In this document: positions 16,232 to 24,869 of the stretch, piece by piece
Position numbering within the stretch: the first letter of the stretch is position 1
Layout: each line of letters opens with the position of its first letter
Assembly: GCA_021828375.1 (NCBI GenBank)
Contig: JAKARS010000002.1
Span: forward strand, 51,081 to 115,080
From: Nitrospirota bacterium
GTDB lineage: Bacteria > Nitrospirota > Leptospirillia > Leptospirillales > Leptospirillaceae
Direction: 5' to 3'
DNA: 64,000 bases
The notes under the pieces: generated by a model
What the model was told of the DNA's origin: nothing
Database searches by the model: none
What the model saw: only the letters and a program-made list of their open reading frames with translations
Program-made: the position numbers and the translations under genes

Positions 16232-18273
16232 CGGAGCACCGACAGAAGAAGGATGAGGGTGGTGAAGCTATAGATCAGGTAGATCGAAATTCGCCCCGAG
16301 CGCACGCGTTCCGCCCCTTCCGCAATGGCGACAAAAAGACGGAACAGCGGGCGGTAAAGGAGCGGCCAGTGAGGATCCTCGACGGAGAGGAGAAAGACAG
16401 GATCAGGATCGTCCGGAGAGGGAAGATGTCTCTTCATGGAGAAAAAAACAGGAAAAAAATGGCGGATCGGCTGGGCAAAGGATTCGGCCGTGGCCTGGGA
16501 GCGCCCGGAAGAGTCGCGATAGCCGCACCCCCAGGGGATTGAGAGGCGACGCTTTTTTTCTTCTGTCCCCAGAACAAGCCAGAGGACGGGCAGTGTCAGG
16601 ATGACGAGGAGAATGACAAGAAAGAGGGGGGAGGTGGAGGGGCCGGCCGGGGGGAGGGGGAGAAGCCAGGCCCATCCGTAGGCTCCGGAGGGCCTGGGCA
16701 GGGTCGTGGAGGTCAGGGGAGAGACGGCCTTGAGGATTTCGCCGAGGACAAGGCTGGGAAAGAGTCCCAGGAAGAGAGAGCCCAGGGCCAGTCCCCCCAT
16801 GCCCAATCGTTCAAAAAGGGAGCATTCGTGCGCCTCCCTGGCCCCGTCGGAGCGGGGCTGGCCAAGATATCCCACCCCGAAGAACTTGAGAAATCCCATG
16901 GCGGCAAGAGCCGATGCCAGCACAAGTATGGCCGCTCCAAAAAGAACGGCACTGCGCTGAATGGTTCCGGAGAGGTCGCGGGCCTGCAGGGTGGATTGGA
17001 GGAGAAGCCATTCCGAGACGAAGCCGTTCGTCGGAGGAATCCCTGAAATGGAGAGGACCGCGAGGAGAACCAAGGCTCCGGAGACAGGCATTTTTTTGAA
17101 GAGCCCTCCCATCCGGTTGAGATTCGTCTCCCCTGTCGCATGAATCATGGTCCCCGCCCCCAGGAAGAGAAGTCCCTTGAAAAAGGCGTGGTTGAGGGCG
17201 TGGTAGAGAGCGGCACAGAGTGCCAGGGTTCCTGCCAGGGGGTGTCCGGTCTTCAGATAGAGAATGCCGAGCCCTGTTCCCAAGAGAATCAGGCCGATGT
17301 TTTCAATGGAGGAGTAGGCGAGAAGGGTCTTGGTGTCAGACTGGAGGATGGCGTGAAGAATTCCGAACAAGGCCATGAAGGCTCCGGTGACGAGCAGGAG
17401 AATGCCGAAGGAGGGGGTGAGCTGGGGAAGTCCCACAAGGTCGAAGAGGGCGCGGATCAGTCCGTAGATGGCCGCCTTGAGCATGACCCCGCTCAACAGG
17501 GCCGAGGCCGGAGCCGGAGCGGCCGGATGGGCCAGCGGGAGCCAGACGTGGAGAGGGACAACGCCGGCCTTGGCTCCGAAGCCCAAAAGAAAAAGAAGGG
17601 AGACCAGAAGGGCTTCTCCTGAGGCCAGATGGTTCTGTTTCAGGGTCTCGAAGGAGAAGGAGGCCATGGTCAGTGAGGCGGAGGGAATCTCCCGGGTGGC
17701 CAGGAGTGCAAAGGCGGCCAGGATCAGCAGACTTCCTCCATGAGCCAGAAGGAGCGTGAGATAGCTGGCGCGACGAACCCCTTCGGTGTTTTCGCCGGAA
17801 AGGATCAGGAAAAACGAGGCGACGGCCATGATCTCCCAGAAGAGCATGAAGGAATAGACATCATCGGCGAGGAAGACTCCCCCCGTAAAAAAAAGGAAAA
17901 CCGTGGTCTTGGCCAGAAACTGGGCCTTCTTTGCGGGGGGCTCTCCCTTCGTGTATCCGGCCGAAAAGAGCAGAACTCCTGCGGAGGCTCCTCCCAGAAG
18001 AAGAAGAAAAAAACCGGAGAGGGGGTCGAGGCGAAGATGAAAGGAGAGTCCAGGAATTCCTCCGGGAAGGATCAGTCGGGTGTCCGAGGTTGCGACAAGG
18101 GGGCCAAGCCCTGAAAGTGCGATGGCCAGACTCTCCAGGGAAAGGAGGGTAAAGAAAAAGGAAGCCAGTGCGGGGCGGCGCCCCACAACTCCGGCACCGG
18201 CCAGTCCCGTGAGGAGAAGGGTGAGAAGAGCGACGAGAGTCAGGAAAATCGGAGAGGAAAAAAACGTCATCAC
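16222..18273 (-). CDS. Hydrogenase-4-like antiporter-type membrane subunit (HyfB)
   Basis: First gene of the operon, 683 residues, a NuoL-like antiporter subunit. Core motifs: FGAKAGVVPLHVWLPLAHP, APAPASALLSGVMLK and YSSIENIGLILLG. The last ~150 residues carry a long hydrophilic stretch with EEKKRRLSIPWGCGYRDSS, which is usual in HyfB/HycC, and a final membrane helix. The operon order is B-C-E-F-G-I; HyfD, the NuoI-like HyfH and the HyfA ferredoxin are missing from this locus. The 196 bases upstream are AT-rich around 18358-18382 (tatactatattttt) and shared with the divergent gene at 18470; a promoter is likely but no clear -35 is seen. Confidence 0.88.
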   Translation of the reverse strand: MMTFFSSPIFLTLVALLTLLLTGLAGAGVVGRRPALASFFFTLLSLESLAIALSGLGPLVATSDTRLILPGGIPGLSFHLRLDPLSGFFLLLLGGASAGVLLFSAGYTKGEPPAKKAQFLAKTTVFLFFTGGVFLADDVYSFMLFWEIMAVASFFLILSGENTEGVRRASYLTLLLAHGGSLLILAAFALLATREIPSASLTMASFSFETLKQNHLASGEALLVSLLFLLGFGAKAGVVPLHVWLPLAHPAAPAPASALLSGVMLKAAIYGLIRALFDLVGLPQLTPSFGILLLVTGAFMALFGILHAILQSDTKTLLAYSSIENIGLILLGTGLGILYLKTGHPLAGTLALCAALYHALNHAFFKGLLFLGAGTMIHATGETNLNRMGGLFKKMPVSGALVLLAVLSISGIPPTNGFVSEWLLLQSTLQARDLSGTIQRSAVLFGAAILVLASALAAMGFLKFFGVGYLGQPRSDGAREAHECSLFERLGMGGLALGSLFLGLFPSLVLGEILKAVSPLTSTTLPRPSGAYGWAWLLPLPPAGPSTSPLFLVILLVILTLPVLWLVLGTEEKKRRLSIPWGCGYRDSSGRSQATAESFAQPIRHFFPVFFSMKRHLPSPDDPDPVFLLSVEDPHWPLLYRPLFRLFVAIAEGAERVRSGRISIYLIYSFTTLILLLSVLRWH

Positions 18274-18469
18274 GAATGCATCATCTTTTCGGTTGGAAGG
18301 AGATGCCCTGCTTTCTTTAAGAAGGGGAGAGGAAGGAGTGTGTTTAAAAAGTCGTTCACCTCTGTTCAGTATACTATATTTTTTCGGGGGAGGGTAAAGT
18401 CGGGAGCGAATTTTCCTACGTCTTGAAAATGGAGCTCAAGGGCCCTAGGATGAAAGAAGGAGGGGGAAA

Positions 18470-18790
18470 ATGCGAGAAGATCCGCGCGACATACAGCAAA
18501 ACGAGGTGGCTCGGGAGATCGAGCGGAGCCAGGGCCCCATTCCCTGGTGGATGGTCATCCTGATTGTCATCGTCTACGCGACGGCCATCATTCTCTCTCT
18601 TCCCATTTTGGGGAACCGGACCGGACAAAACATCAATACCTTCTTCTCCCCGGATCACAAAAGGGGGACCTTCGACTTCGGAACTGTGGGAGGTGGGGCC
18701 TATCTCGCGGGGGGATTCTTTGTCATATACTACGTGTTCATGATCCGACCCCGCAGGATGCAGAAGAAGAAAAGCCAGAAGCTTCCCTGA
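18470..18790 (+). CDS. Small membrane protein with two helices
   Basis: A 106-residue protein preceded by AAGGAGG. It has a charged N-terminus, a helix at about 25-45 after GPIPWWMV, a loop, a glycine-rich second helix at about 70-90 and a very basic tail. The IPWWMV segment before the first helix recalls the N-terminal anchor of CcoP/FixP cytochrome oxidase subunits, but no heme motif is present and the likeness may be chance. It ends two bases before the M50 protease gene, so the two are likely co-expressed. Confidence 0.6.
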   Translation: MREDPRDIQQNEVAREIERSQGPIPWWMVILIVIVYATAIILSLPILGNRTGQNINTFFSPDHKRGTFDFGTVGGGAYLAGGFFVIYYVFMIRPRRMQKKKSQKLP

Positions 18791-18792
18791 TC

Positions 18793-19659
18793 ATGGCACT
18801 GGAGCCCCGTTCCCTTCGGGAGAAAATCGTCGCGGCAATCCTTTTTTTTCTGACCGCCCTCTCGACCACCTTTGCCGGGGCCCTTCTGGCTGGGGTCGAC
18901 CCGCTGGCAACCCCCGGAGGATTCTTCAAGGGGTTGCCCTACTCCCTGACGCTTCTCCTCATCCTTTCCGCTCATGAGGCCGGGCATTTTTTGATGGCCA
19001 GACGCTATGGCGTCAACTCCCCCCTGCCCTGGTTCATTCCCGCCCCCACATTGGTGGGCACCTTCGGAGCCCTGATTCGCCTCCCCCGCCTCCCGGGGTC
19101 GCGCGTGGCCCTCTTTGACATTGCCCTGGCCGGACCGGTTGCGGGTCTCGTTCCGTCGATTCTGGCCCTGATTGTCGGGATCCGGATCTCTTCCGTCATG
19201 GGAGGCTCTCCGGGTGACGGGAAGGGGCTGATTTTGGGGGAATCTCTTCTTTTTAAAGGGATTGAGGCCCTCTTCGGAGGAGAAAACGGGCCCGGACAGA
19301 CACTACTCCTCTCGCCTGTGGGCTTTGCCGGGTGGGTGGGCCTTCTGGTGACAGCCCTCAACATGATTCCGGTGGGACAGCTTGACGGAGGACACATTTC
19401 CTACGCCCTCTTCGGGCGCAGGGCCCGATTTGTCTCCTGGGGTCTGGTTCTTGCGATGGGGATCCTTGGTTTTTTGGGGTGGAGGGGGTGGTGGATCTTC
19501 GGAGGGCTCGTTCTCCTGTTCGGTCCGGTCCATCCTGACCTGGCCGACGTCGATGGAGAGAGGGAGGACTTGCCCTTGTCCCGGAGAGTGTGGGGGGGGG
19601 TGGCGGCCCTTATTCTGGTTCTGGTCTTTGTCCCTGACCCTCTTCGTCCTGCCGGATAG
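18793..19659 (+). CDS. Site-2-type membrane metalloprotease (M50 family)
   Basis: Starting at the ATG at 18793, two bases after the upstream stop, the product has 288 residues. The zinc-binding HEAGH is at 61-65 within a hydrophobic helix, and the second conserved element NMIPVGQLDGGH is near 193-204, supplying the third ligand aspartate. FGALIRLP and ALAGPVAGL are typical of the family. There is no PDZ domain, so it belongs with the short, archaeal/plant-like EGY group rather than RseP. The open frame begins earlier but overlaps the preceding gene. Its last 50 bases overlap the end of suhB on the other strand. Confidence 0.85.
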   Translation: MALEPRSLREKIVAAILFFLTALSTTFAGALLAGVDPLATPGGFFKGLPYSLTLLLILSAHEAGHFLMARRYGVNSPLPWFIPAPTLVGTFGALIRLPRLPGSRVALFDIALAGPVAGLVPSILALIVGIRISSVMGGSPGDGKGLILGESLLFKGIEALFGGENGPGQTLLLSPVGFAGWVGLLVTALNMIPVGQLDGGHISYALFGRRARFVSWGLVLAMGILGFLGWRGWWIFGGLVLLFGPVHPDLADVDGEREDLPLSRRVWGGVAALILVLVFVPDPLRPAG

Positions 19660-20509
19660 TCCGGACCATCCACCCATGAATCCGCCCGTTGCTTGCGACC
19701 ACGATGGGGGCGTCGAGGCGAAAGGGGGCTCCGGTGCCGTCCGTGACCTGTCCCCCGGCTTCGGCAACGATCAGGGTTCCGGCGGCCGTGTCCCAGGGGG
19801 ACAGGTCGAGCTCCCAGAATCCGTCGAGGACTCCCATGGCCACATGGCAGAGGTCGAGGGCGGCTGATCCCGACCGCCGGATTCCCTGGGCCCCCCGGGA
19901 AAATCTTTCGAAGTGATCGAGGTTCCGCAGGATTGGTCCATCGGCCTGTCGATAGGAAAATCCCGTGCACAAAAGGGAGCGTTCGGGATCGCTCTCGACC
20001 GAGACGGAGAGGGGAGATCCGTTGAGGGTGGCTCCCCGACCCCGAAGGGCTTCGAAGTCCATCCTCCGGAGGGGGTCCGAGACGAGGCCGTAGAGGACGG
20101 TGCCCTCTTCCTCGTAGGCGATGGAGATGCAAAAGGCCGGATAGCGGTGGGCATAGTTCGTGGTTCCGTCCAGGGGGTCGATGATCCATCTTCCTGATGA
20201 GCGGGGAGCCGGGGAAAGAGAGGAAGTTCCACTCCTGCTCCCGCTCTCCTCGGCGAGGAATCCGTGTTCGGGAAAGGCCTCCGAGAGAATCCCGATGATC
20301 GTCCTTTCCGAGGCGAGATCGATCTCGGTGACGAGGTTGATCCGGCCCTTGAATCCCACCTCGATTTTTCGGGTGAGACCCTCCCGAAGAATCTCTCCGG
20401 CGCTGGCCGCCGCCTGGCGGGCCGTCGCCCGGATCCTTTCAAGAAAGGCGGGGTCCCTGGGAGAGAATGAGGAGGGGGGGCCCTCCCCTTTTTGGGAAGA
20501 TGTCGGCAC
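19610..20509 (-). CDS. suhB: Inositol monophosphatase family protein (SuhB-like)
   Basis: The best start is GTG at 20509, placed 5 bases after AAGGAG, giving 299 residues; the open frame continues to 20575. Metal-site motifs of the family are present: EES in LAEESGS, WIIDPLDGTTNY, and ELDLSPWDTAAG near the C-terminus. It dephosphorylates myo-inositol phosphate or a related sugar phosphate; in this family 3'-phosphoadenosine phosphate and fructose-bisphosphate are other possible substrates. The last ~17 codons overlap the protease gene tail to tail. Confidence 0.85.
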   Translation of the reverse strand: MPTSSQKGEGPPSSFSPRDPAFLERIRATARQAAASAGEILREGLTRKIEVGFKGRINLVTEIDLASERTIIGILSEAFPEHGFLAEESGSRSGTSSLSPAPRSSGRWIIDPLDGTTNYAHRYPAFCISIAYEEEGTVLYGLVSDPLRRMDFEALRGRGATLNGSPLSVSVESDPERSLLCTGFSYRQADGPILRNLDHFERFSRGAQGIRRSGSAALDLCHVAMGVLDGFWELDLSPWDTAAGTLIVAEAGGQVTDGTGAPFRLDAPIVVASNGRIHGWMVRTIRQDEEGQGQRPEPE

Positions 20510-20660
20510 GCGGGCTCCTTGGCATGAGAGGGTGAGGGGCCGTCCGTCCTCGACAGGCGACGTCCGGACGGGCAAGGGCCTCCGGGAACGGTGGGACTAT
20601 CCATCGGAGGCTCACTTGTATGATAATGGAAAGAGCTCGATTTTTCTTTGAGGAGGATCC

Positions 20661-21203
20661 ATGTTTGTCACGATCACGTTTATCCGGTGGCTGCATCTCG
20701 TCGGCGCCGCGGCCCTTGTCGGGGGCATGGTCCTGCAACTCTTCGTCGTCAGCCCGCTTTTGTCGTGGGTCGATCCGGCGATCCGGGGCAAGCTTGCCAA
20801 GAAGGCGACGGATTTCTATCTTCCAGTCTTCTGGGTCAGCCTTTCGCTCCTGATCATCACCGGGGCCTTCGTGATCTTTGACAGGCTCGTCTCCCTCGAA
20901 AATATGGTCTTCCCCTACAAGAACTCCTACGAGACCTTCTGGCTTCTCAAGCTGAGCTTCGTAGGCGGAATCGCCCTTCTGGGAATCGTCATCGCCAAGA
21001 TCTCGGGAGAGATCCGCCAGACGACCCGAGAGCAGCTTTCCCAGGGGCAGGATTCCGAGGCGGCCCTTCGCCTCGAAGGGAAGAAGTCCCGCCTGCGCCA
21101 TACGGTGGGTCTTCTCAGAAATCTCAACGTCATCCTCGGAATCTTCGTCCTCCTTTGGGCCGCCGTTCTCCAGAACATCTTCGGGCTTCTGATCCTGCGA
21201 TAG
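20661..21203 (+). CDS. Four-helix membrane protein, CopD/DUF2269-like
   Basis: A 180-residue protein with four predicted helices; the start is preceded by GAGGAGG. The N-terminus RWLHLVGAAALVGGMV resembles the first helix of CopD-like and HemJ-like small membrane proteins, where the histidine can bind heme or metal. A charged loop (about 115-140) separates helices 3 and 4. It sits 44 bases before ppcA. Function unknown. Confidence 0.6.
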   Translation: MFVTITFIRWLHLVGAAALVGGMVLQLFVVSPLLSWVDPAIRGKLAKKATDFYLPVFWVSLSLLIITGAFVIFDRLVSLENMVFPYKNSYETFWLLKLSFVGGIALLGIVIAKISGEIRQTTREQLSQGQDSEAALRLEGKKSRLRHTVGLLRNLNVILGIFVLLWAAVLQNIFGLLILR

Positions 21204-21247
21204 CATCCGGTCCCGACCCCCTACAAACCCTCCGCAGTGGAGTTCTC

Positions 21248-22810
21248 TTGGCTTATTTTTTAGACCGAAAAAATCTTCAGAAAAAATCGCTGGACCGAAA
21301 GATCCCCACCACCATGGCGACCCAGCACCCCGACAATGCCGCCCCTCCCTACTGGAAGGGAAATCAGGACCCCTTCATCAGTACCCTCGATGAGATCGAG
21401 GAGTGCTACCGCAGCTACATCGATATCGGCTGTCAGGAATACATGTGGGACTGGGAAGGGAAGTATGTGGACGAAGGGGTGGTGGAAAAGCTCTTTTCCA
21501 CCTACTACGACTACTTCAAGGACAACCAGATCGGGAAGGACATCTTTCTGACCTTCCGGCTTCCCAATATCTGGTACGAGAAGGAGTACCGGATTGCCCG
21601 GGCCTATATCGGGATCCTGACCTTTGAGGACCTGGCCCGCGACCTCCATCTCAAGACTCCCCCCGTCTTCGAGGTGATCCTGCCCATGACCGATGAAGGG
21701 CAGAAGATGCTTTATCTTCAGCAGACCTTCCGGAAGATCGCGAAGCTCAAGAATCAGGTCTTCGACGAGGAGGGGACGATCAAGGACTCCTCCTATCTTC
21801 AGGTCATTCCCCTGGTGGAAGGAGTCTCGGAGCTCACCGCCTCGAGAAAGATCCTCCATGACTATGTGGACCTCCACGATCGGGAGTACGGCACCAAGCC
21901 GCACTATCTCCGCCCCTTCATTGCCCGTTCCGATCCGGCCCTGAATGCCGGGATCGTGCCGGCGACCATCGCCGCCAAGGTGGCCCTTTCAGAGTATTAC
22001 AAGTTCGAAGAGGAAACCGGCATTCCGGTCTTTCCCATCATGGGTGTGGGGTCGCTTCCCTTCCGGGGAGGGCTCTCCCCCTGGAACGTTCCCCATTTCA
22101 TCGAGGAATATCCAGGTGTTCGGACGGTCACGGTGCAGTCGGCCTTCCGGTACGACTATCCCCAGGAAGATGTCCGGGAGGCCATTACCCTCCTCAACCG
22201 CTCCCTTCCTGGTGCCAGCCCTCTGGCCTATACCCCCGAGGAGGTCAAGGCCGGTGAGCGGCTCGCGGAGATCTTTTCCGACCACTATCGAAAGACGATC
22301 GAGGAGGTGGCCGACGTCATCAACCGCGTCTCCTCCCGCATCCCTCCCCGTCGGGAAAGAAAGCTGCATATCGGTCTTTTTGGCTACTCCCGCGGAATTG
22401 GCCAGAAGCAGCTCCCCCGGGCCATCGGTTTTACCGCCTCCCTTTACTCCCTGGGGATCCCTCCAGAGCTGATCGGAACCGGCCGCGGAATCGCCCAAGC
22501 CATTCGGGAAGGGTTGGGCGACCACCTCTTCCTCTTTTACCGGCGCCTCAAGGACGACATGCAGGATGCCGGAAACTTCCTGAACAAGGAGAATCTGGAG
22601 TTCCTCGCCTCCGAGGACCAGGCATGGAGAACGGTCAAGGAGGACATCGACCTCATTGAGGACTTCTTCAAGATCACCTTGGGCCCCGTCACCATCGAAC
22701 ACTATCTTCACCGGAATTTCGTGTCGAGTATCTATTTCCTCATGCAGGAGGAAAAAGACTTCTCGGAATACCTCCTCAATGCGGCGATACTCCGCCGCTC
22801 TCTCGGATAA
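21248..22810 (+). CDS. ppcA: Phosphoenolpyruvate carboxylase, archaeal type (PpcA)
   Basis: Adds bicarbonate to PEP to make oxaloacetate. The protein has the archaeal-type signature IPTTMATQHPDNA near its start; archaeal enzymes begin with a similar IP-x-x-MSTQHPDN. Because that segment precedes the first in-frame ATG (21314), I choose the TTG at 21248, which has GGAG 5-6 bases upstream, giving 520 residues, near the ~480-540 usual for the family and far below the ~900 of the bacterial type. It would supply oxaloacetate for the reductive TCA cycle. Confidence 0.87.
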   Translation: MAYFLDRKNLQKKSLDRKIPTTMATQHPDNAAPPYWKGNQDPFISTLDEIEECYRSYIDIGCQEYMWDWEGKYVDEGVVEKLFSTYYDYFKDNQIGKDIFLTFRLPNIWYEKEYRIARAYIGILTFEDLARDLHLKTPPVFEVILPMTDEGQKMLYLQQTFRKIAKLKNQVFDEEGTIKDSSYLQVIPLVEGVSELTASRKILHDYVDLHDREYGTKPHYLRPFIARSDPALNAGIVPATIAAKVALSEYYKFEEETGIPVFPIMGVGSLPFRGGLSPWNVPHFIEEYPGVRTVTVQSAFRYDYPQEDVREAITLLNRSLPGASPLAYTPEEVKAGERLAEIFSDHYRKTIEEVADVINRVSSRIPPRRERKLHIGLFGYSRGIGQKQLPRAIGFTASLYSLGIPPELIGTGRGIAQAIREGLGDHLFLFYRRLKDDMQDAGNFLNKENLEFLASEDQAWRTVKEDIDLIEDFFKITLGPVTIEHYLHRNFVSSIYFLMQEEKDFSEYLLNAAILRRSLG

Positions 22811-22848
22811 CCCGCGACCCGGAGCCGTTTGTCCCAAGGAGCATAGAC

Positions 22849-23157
22849 GTGGCCAAATCCCTGGAAAAAAGGCTTTTCCTCAAGATCATCATGCCGGTGC
22901 TGGTCCTGATCGTCATCTCCTGGGTCCTCTACACTGTCAAGGATCCCCTCATGAAGGGTGCGGCCACCGTGGCCCTGATGTTCTTCCTGGCCTTTTCCTT
23001 TTTCATCCTCCGCAAGCAGTGGCAGGAAAAGGAGGACTTCAAGGTGCCCACCTGGCTTTTTGTCACGTTGATCACCATCCTGATTCTCTTTCTGACCGGC
23101 GTGGGCGTCCTGCCTATCGTCACGATGTTCACCAAGCCGCCCTCCTCCTACCCCTGA
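22849..23157 (+). CDS. Small three-helix membrane protein of unknown function
   Basis: A 102-residue protein starting at GTG, with AAGGAG at 22836-22841. It has a basic N-terminus and three hydrophobic segments at about 12-28, 36-52 and 69-92. It follows ppcA after 38 bases and may be co-transcribed. No family recognised. Confidence 0.6.
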   Translation: MAKSLEKRLFLKIIMPVLVLIVISWVLYTVKDPLMKGAATVALMFFLAFSFFILRKQWQEKEDFKVPTWLFVTLITILILFLTGVGVLPIVTMFTKPPSSYP

Positions 23158-23173
23158 GGAAAAAATTTCTTCC

Positions 23174-23195
23174 CGTGTGGCAGGCCTGCCACACG
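23174..23195. promoter_or_regulatory. 22-bp perfect palindrome upstream of lpxC
   Basis: The sequence cgtgtggcaggcctgccacacg is its own reverse complement over 22 bases. It lies 17 bases after the preceding stop codon and about 175 bases before the lpxC start. No T-run follows, so an operator for a dimeric regulator is as likely as a terminator. Confidence 0.5.
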
Positions 23196-23370
23196 ATCGT
23201 GGAAAATCTGACACAGGGGGGAGCAGCCGATCCCATCGTCCCGTTTCAAGGAACTCCTAAATTGTTGTTCCCAAATGCTTTGCGAAATCGCTCCCTCATG
23301 GCAGGAAAATTGCATGATCGTTGGCGTGCAATCTTTCGTTGGGTTGACTGCTGAAAAGGGAGGGGTTACG

Positions 23371-24294
23371 GTGAGGCTTCAGAAGACGCTGGTTCGGCCG
23401 GTTGAAATCCGGGGAGTCGGTCTCCATTCCGGGCGGGAGGTCTCCCTGGTGCTGCGTCCGGCTCCGGAGAACCATGGCATCGTCTTTCACCGATCCGACC
23501 TCGGCTCCGTCTACATTCCTGCCCATGTCCGATTTGTCAGCCGGGAACGCTCGACCCTCTCGACCGTTCTCTTTGACGGTCAGGCGACGGTCCAGACGGT
23601 CGAGCATCTTCTCTCGGCTCTTGCGGGACTCTCCGTCGACAATGTCATTGCTGAGGTTGACGGGGCGGAGCTTCCCATTCTCGATGGCTCGGCCAGGCAT
23701 GTGATCGAGGCGGTCCGCGAAGGGGGGCTCTGCGAGCAAAGGAAGGCCCAGTCTTTCTATCGCATCACCCGAGCGGAAGAGTTTTCCGCGGAGGGGCGAT
23801 ACATGTCCGTTGCTCCCTCGGAAAGCTTTGAGGTGGACTATGAAATCGATTTCGGGGGAGGCCTTGTCCAGCGGGCGGGCTTTACTCTCTCCGAAGGGAT
23901 CTACGACCGGGAAATCTCCCGGGCCAAGACCTTTTGTTTCGAGTCGGACATCCAGAAAATGCGCTCCATGGGCCTTGCCAAGGGAGGGAGTCTCTCCAAT
24001 GCCCTCGTCATGGGCAAAGAGGCCCTGCTCAACCCAGAGCAGCAGACCTACGACGATGAGTTTGTCCGCCACAAGATCCTCGATTTTCTCGGGGACATGC
24101 GACTTCTGGACCGGCCGATCCTGGGGCGGTTCGTCGTTCGTCGCGGGGGGCACGCCTTCCATACCGATTGCCTGCGCACCCTGTGGGAGAGCGGAAATCT
24201 GGCCATTTCTCCGGGGACCGACCCTTCGGTCTCCCCCTCTCCTTCCTTGAGGGGGCGAAGGAGTCAGATTCCTGTGAGTCCCGCCCTGCGCTAA
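23371..24294 (+). CDS. lpxC: UDP-3-O-acyl-N-acetylglucosamine deacetylase
   Basis: Committed step of lipid A synthesis. I choose the GTG at 23371, 6 bases after AAGGGAGGGG, giving 307 residues (E. coli has 305); the open frame starts earlier at 23275. The zinc ligands are in VEHLLSAL (about residue 80) and HKILDFLGD (about 234-242), and there is a C-terminal histidine in GGHAFH. The usual GH-x-x-NH there reads GHAFHTD, a small deviation. Shows that the organism makes an LPS outer membrane. Confidence 0.92.
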   Translation: MRLQKTLVRPVEIRGVGLHSGREVSLVLRPAPENHGIVFHRSDLGSVYIPAHVRFVSRERSTLSTVLFDGQATVQTVEHLLSALAGLSVDNVIAEVDGAELPILDGSARHVIEAVREGGLCEQRKAQSFYRITRAEEFSAEGRYMSVAPSESFEVDYEIDFGGGLVQRAGFTLSEGIYDREISRAKTFCFESDIQKMRSMGLAKGGSLSNALVMGKEALLNPEQQTYDDEFVRHKILDFLGDMRLLDRPILGRFVVRRGGHAFHTDCLRTLWESGNLAISPGTDPSVSPSPSLRGRRSQIPVSPALR

Positions 24295-24312
24295 ACCCCC
24301 TGCTCGTCTTTG

Positions 24313-24343
24313 GGCCCCGTCGCAGCTCCCCGGCGAGGGGGCC
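24313..24343. terminator. Strong hairpin between convergent lpxC and ferredoxin genes
   Basis: An 11-bp stem with one mismatch (ggccccgtcgc / gcgagggggcc) in the 249-base gap where two genes converge. No T-run follows on either side. Possibly a bidirectional terminator. Nothing else is seen in this gap. Confidence 0.35.
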
Positions 24344-24543
24344 ATCGTGTGCCCTTTGGCGTTCATGACGCGGTCTCGTTCTCTCCAAACCTCCTTCTTC
24401 CTTGCCGCCTCTCCCCAACATCGCGTCCCTTTCGTCACTCTTTGGACAAATCCATGCCTTGACCTCTCTCCGGAGAAGGCTGCGAGGCGGAGATAAAAAG
24501 TCCGGGAAGAGTGCGGCAGGCGTCGTTCCGGTGTCTCTTGGGA

Positions 24544-24846
24544 TCAGCTTTTGCGGGCCAGAGAGGGGAAGGAGAGAACCAGCGGGGCGGAGCCGGCGGG
24601 AGTTTGGCAGGAGAGACGGTAGTCGGTTTCGAGGAGCATGGCCTTGGAGAGGAAGTCTTCCACGGAATTGCGCGGAGGGAGAGAGTCGAGCCCTTCGATG
24701 ACCTTGACAAGACAGGTGGCACAGGCCGATTCACCGGCACAGACAAACCCGAACGCCACCCCCTGTTCCAGGGCCCCCTGAAGGAGAAGCCGGCCTTCGG
24801 GAATCTCGATTTCCCTGTCTATCTCGACGATCCTGACGGTGGGCAA
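24544..24846 (-). CDS. 2Fe-2S ferredoxin, plant/bacterial type
   Basis: A 100-residue ferredoxin with cluster ligands C36, C42, C45 and C80 (C-x5-C-x2-C ... C), in CAGESACATC and YRLSC. Fold and length match the [2Fe-2S] family. It follows the lipoprotein gene on the same strand. The partner is not identifiable from the context. Confidence 0.85.
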   Translation of the reverse strand: MPTVRIVEIDREIEIPEGRLLLQGALEQGVAFGFVCAGESACATCLVKVIEGLDSLPPRNSVEDFLSKAMLLETDYRLSCQTPAGSAPLVLSFPSLARKS

Positions 24847-24869
24847 CCGGGCCTCCTTTTCGGTGGGGG

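Noticed and set aside
11074..18273. A working NiFe hydrogenase or formate hydrogenlyase
   Set aside because: The large subunit lacks every nickel-binding cysteine, and no formate dehydrogenase or HyfH subunit lies nearby.
18358..18385. A defined promoter in the hyfB divergent region
   Set aside because: TATACT and TATATT are present but no -35 at a proper distance could be found in either direction.
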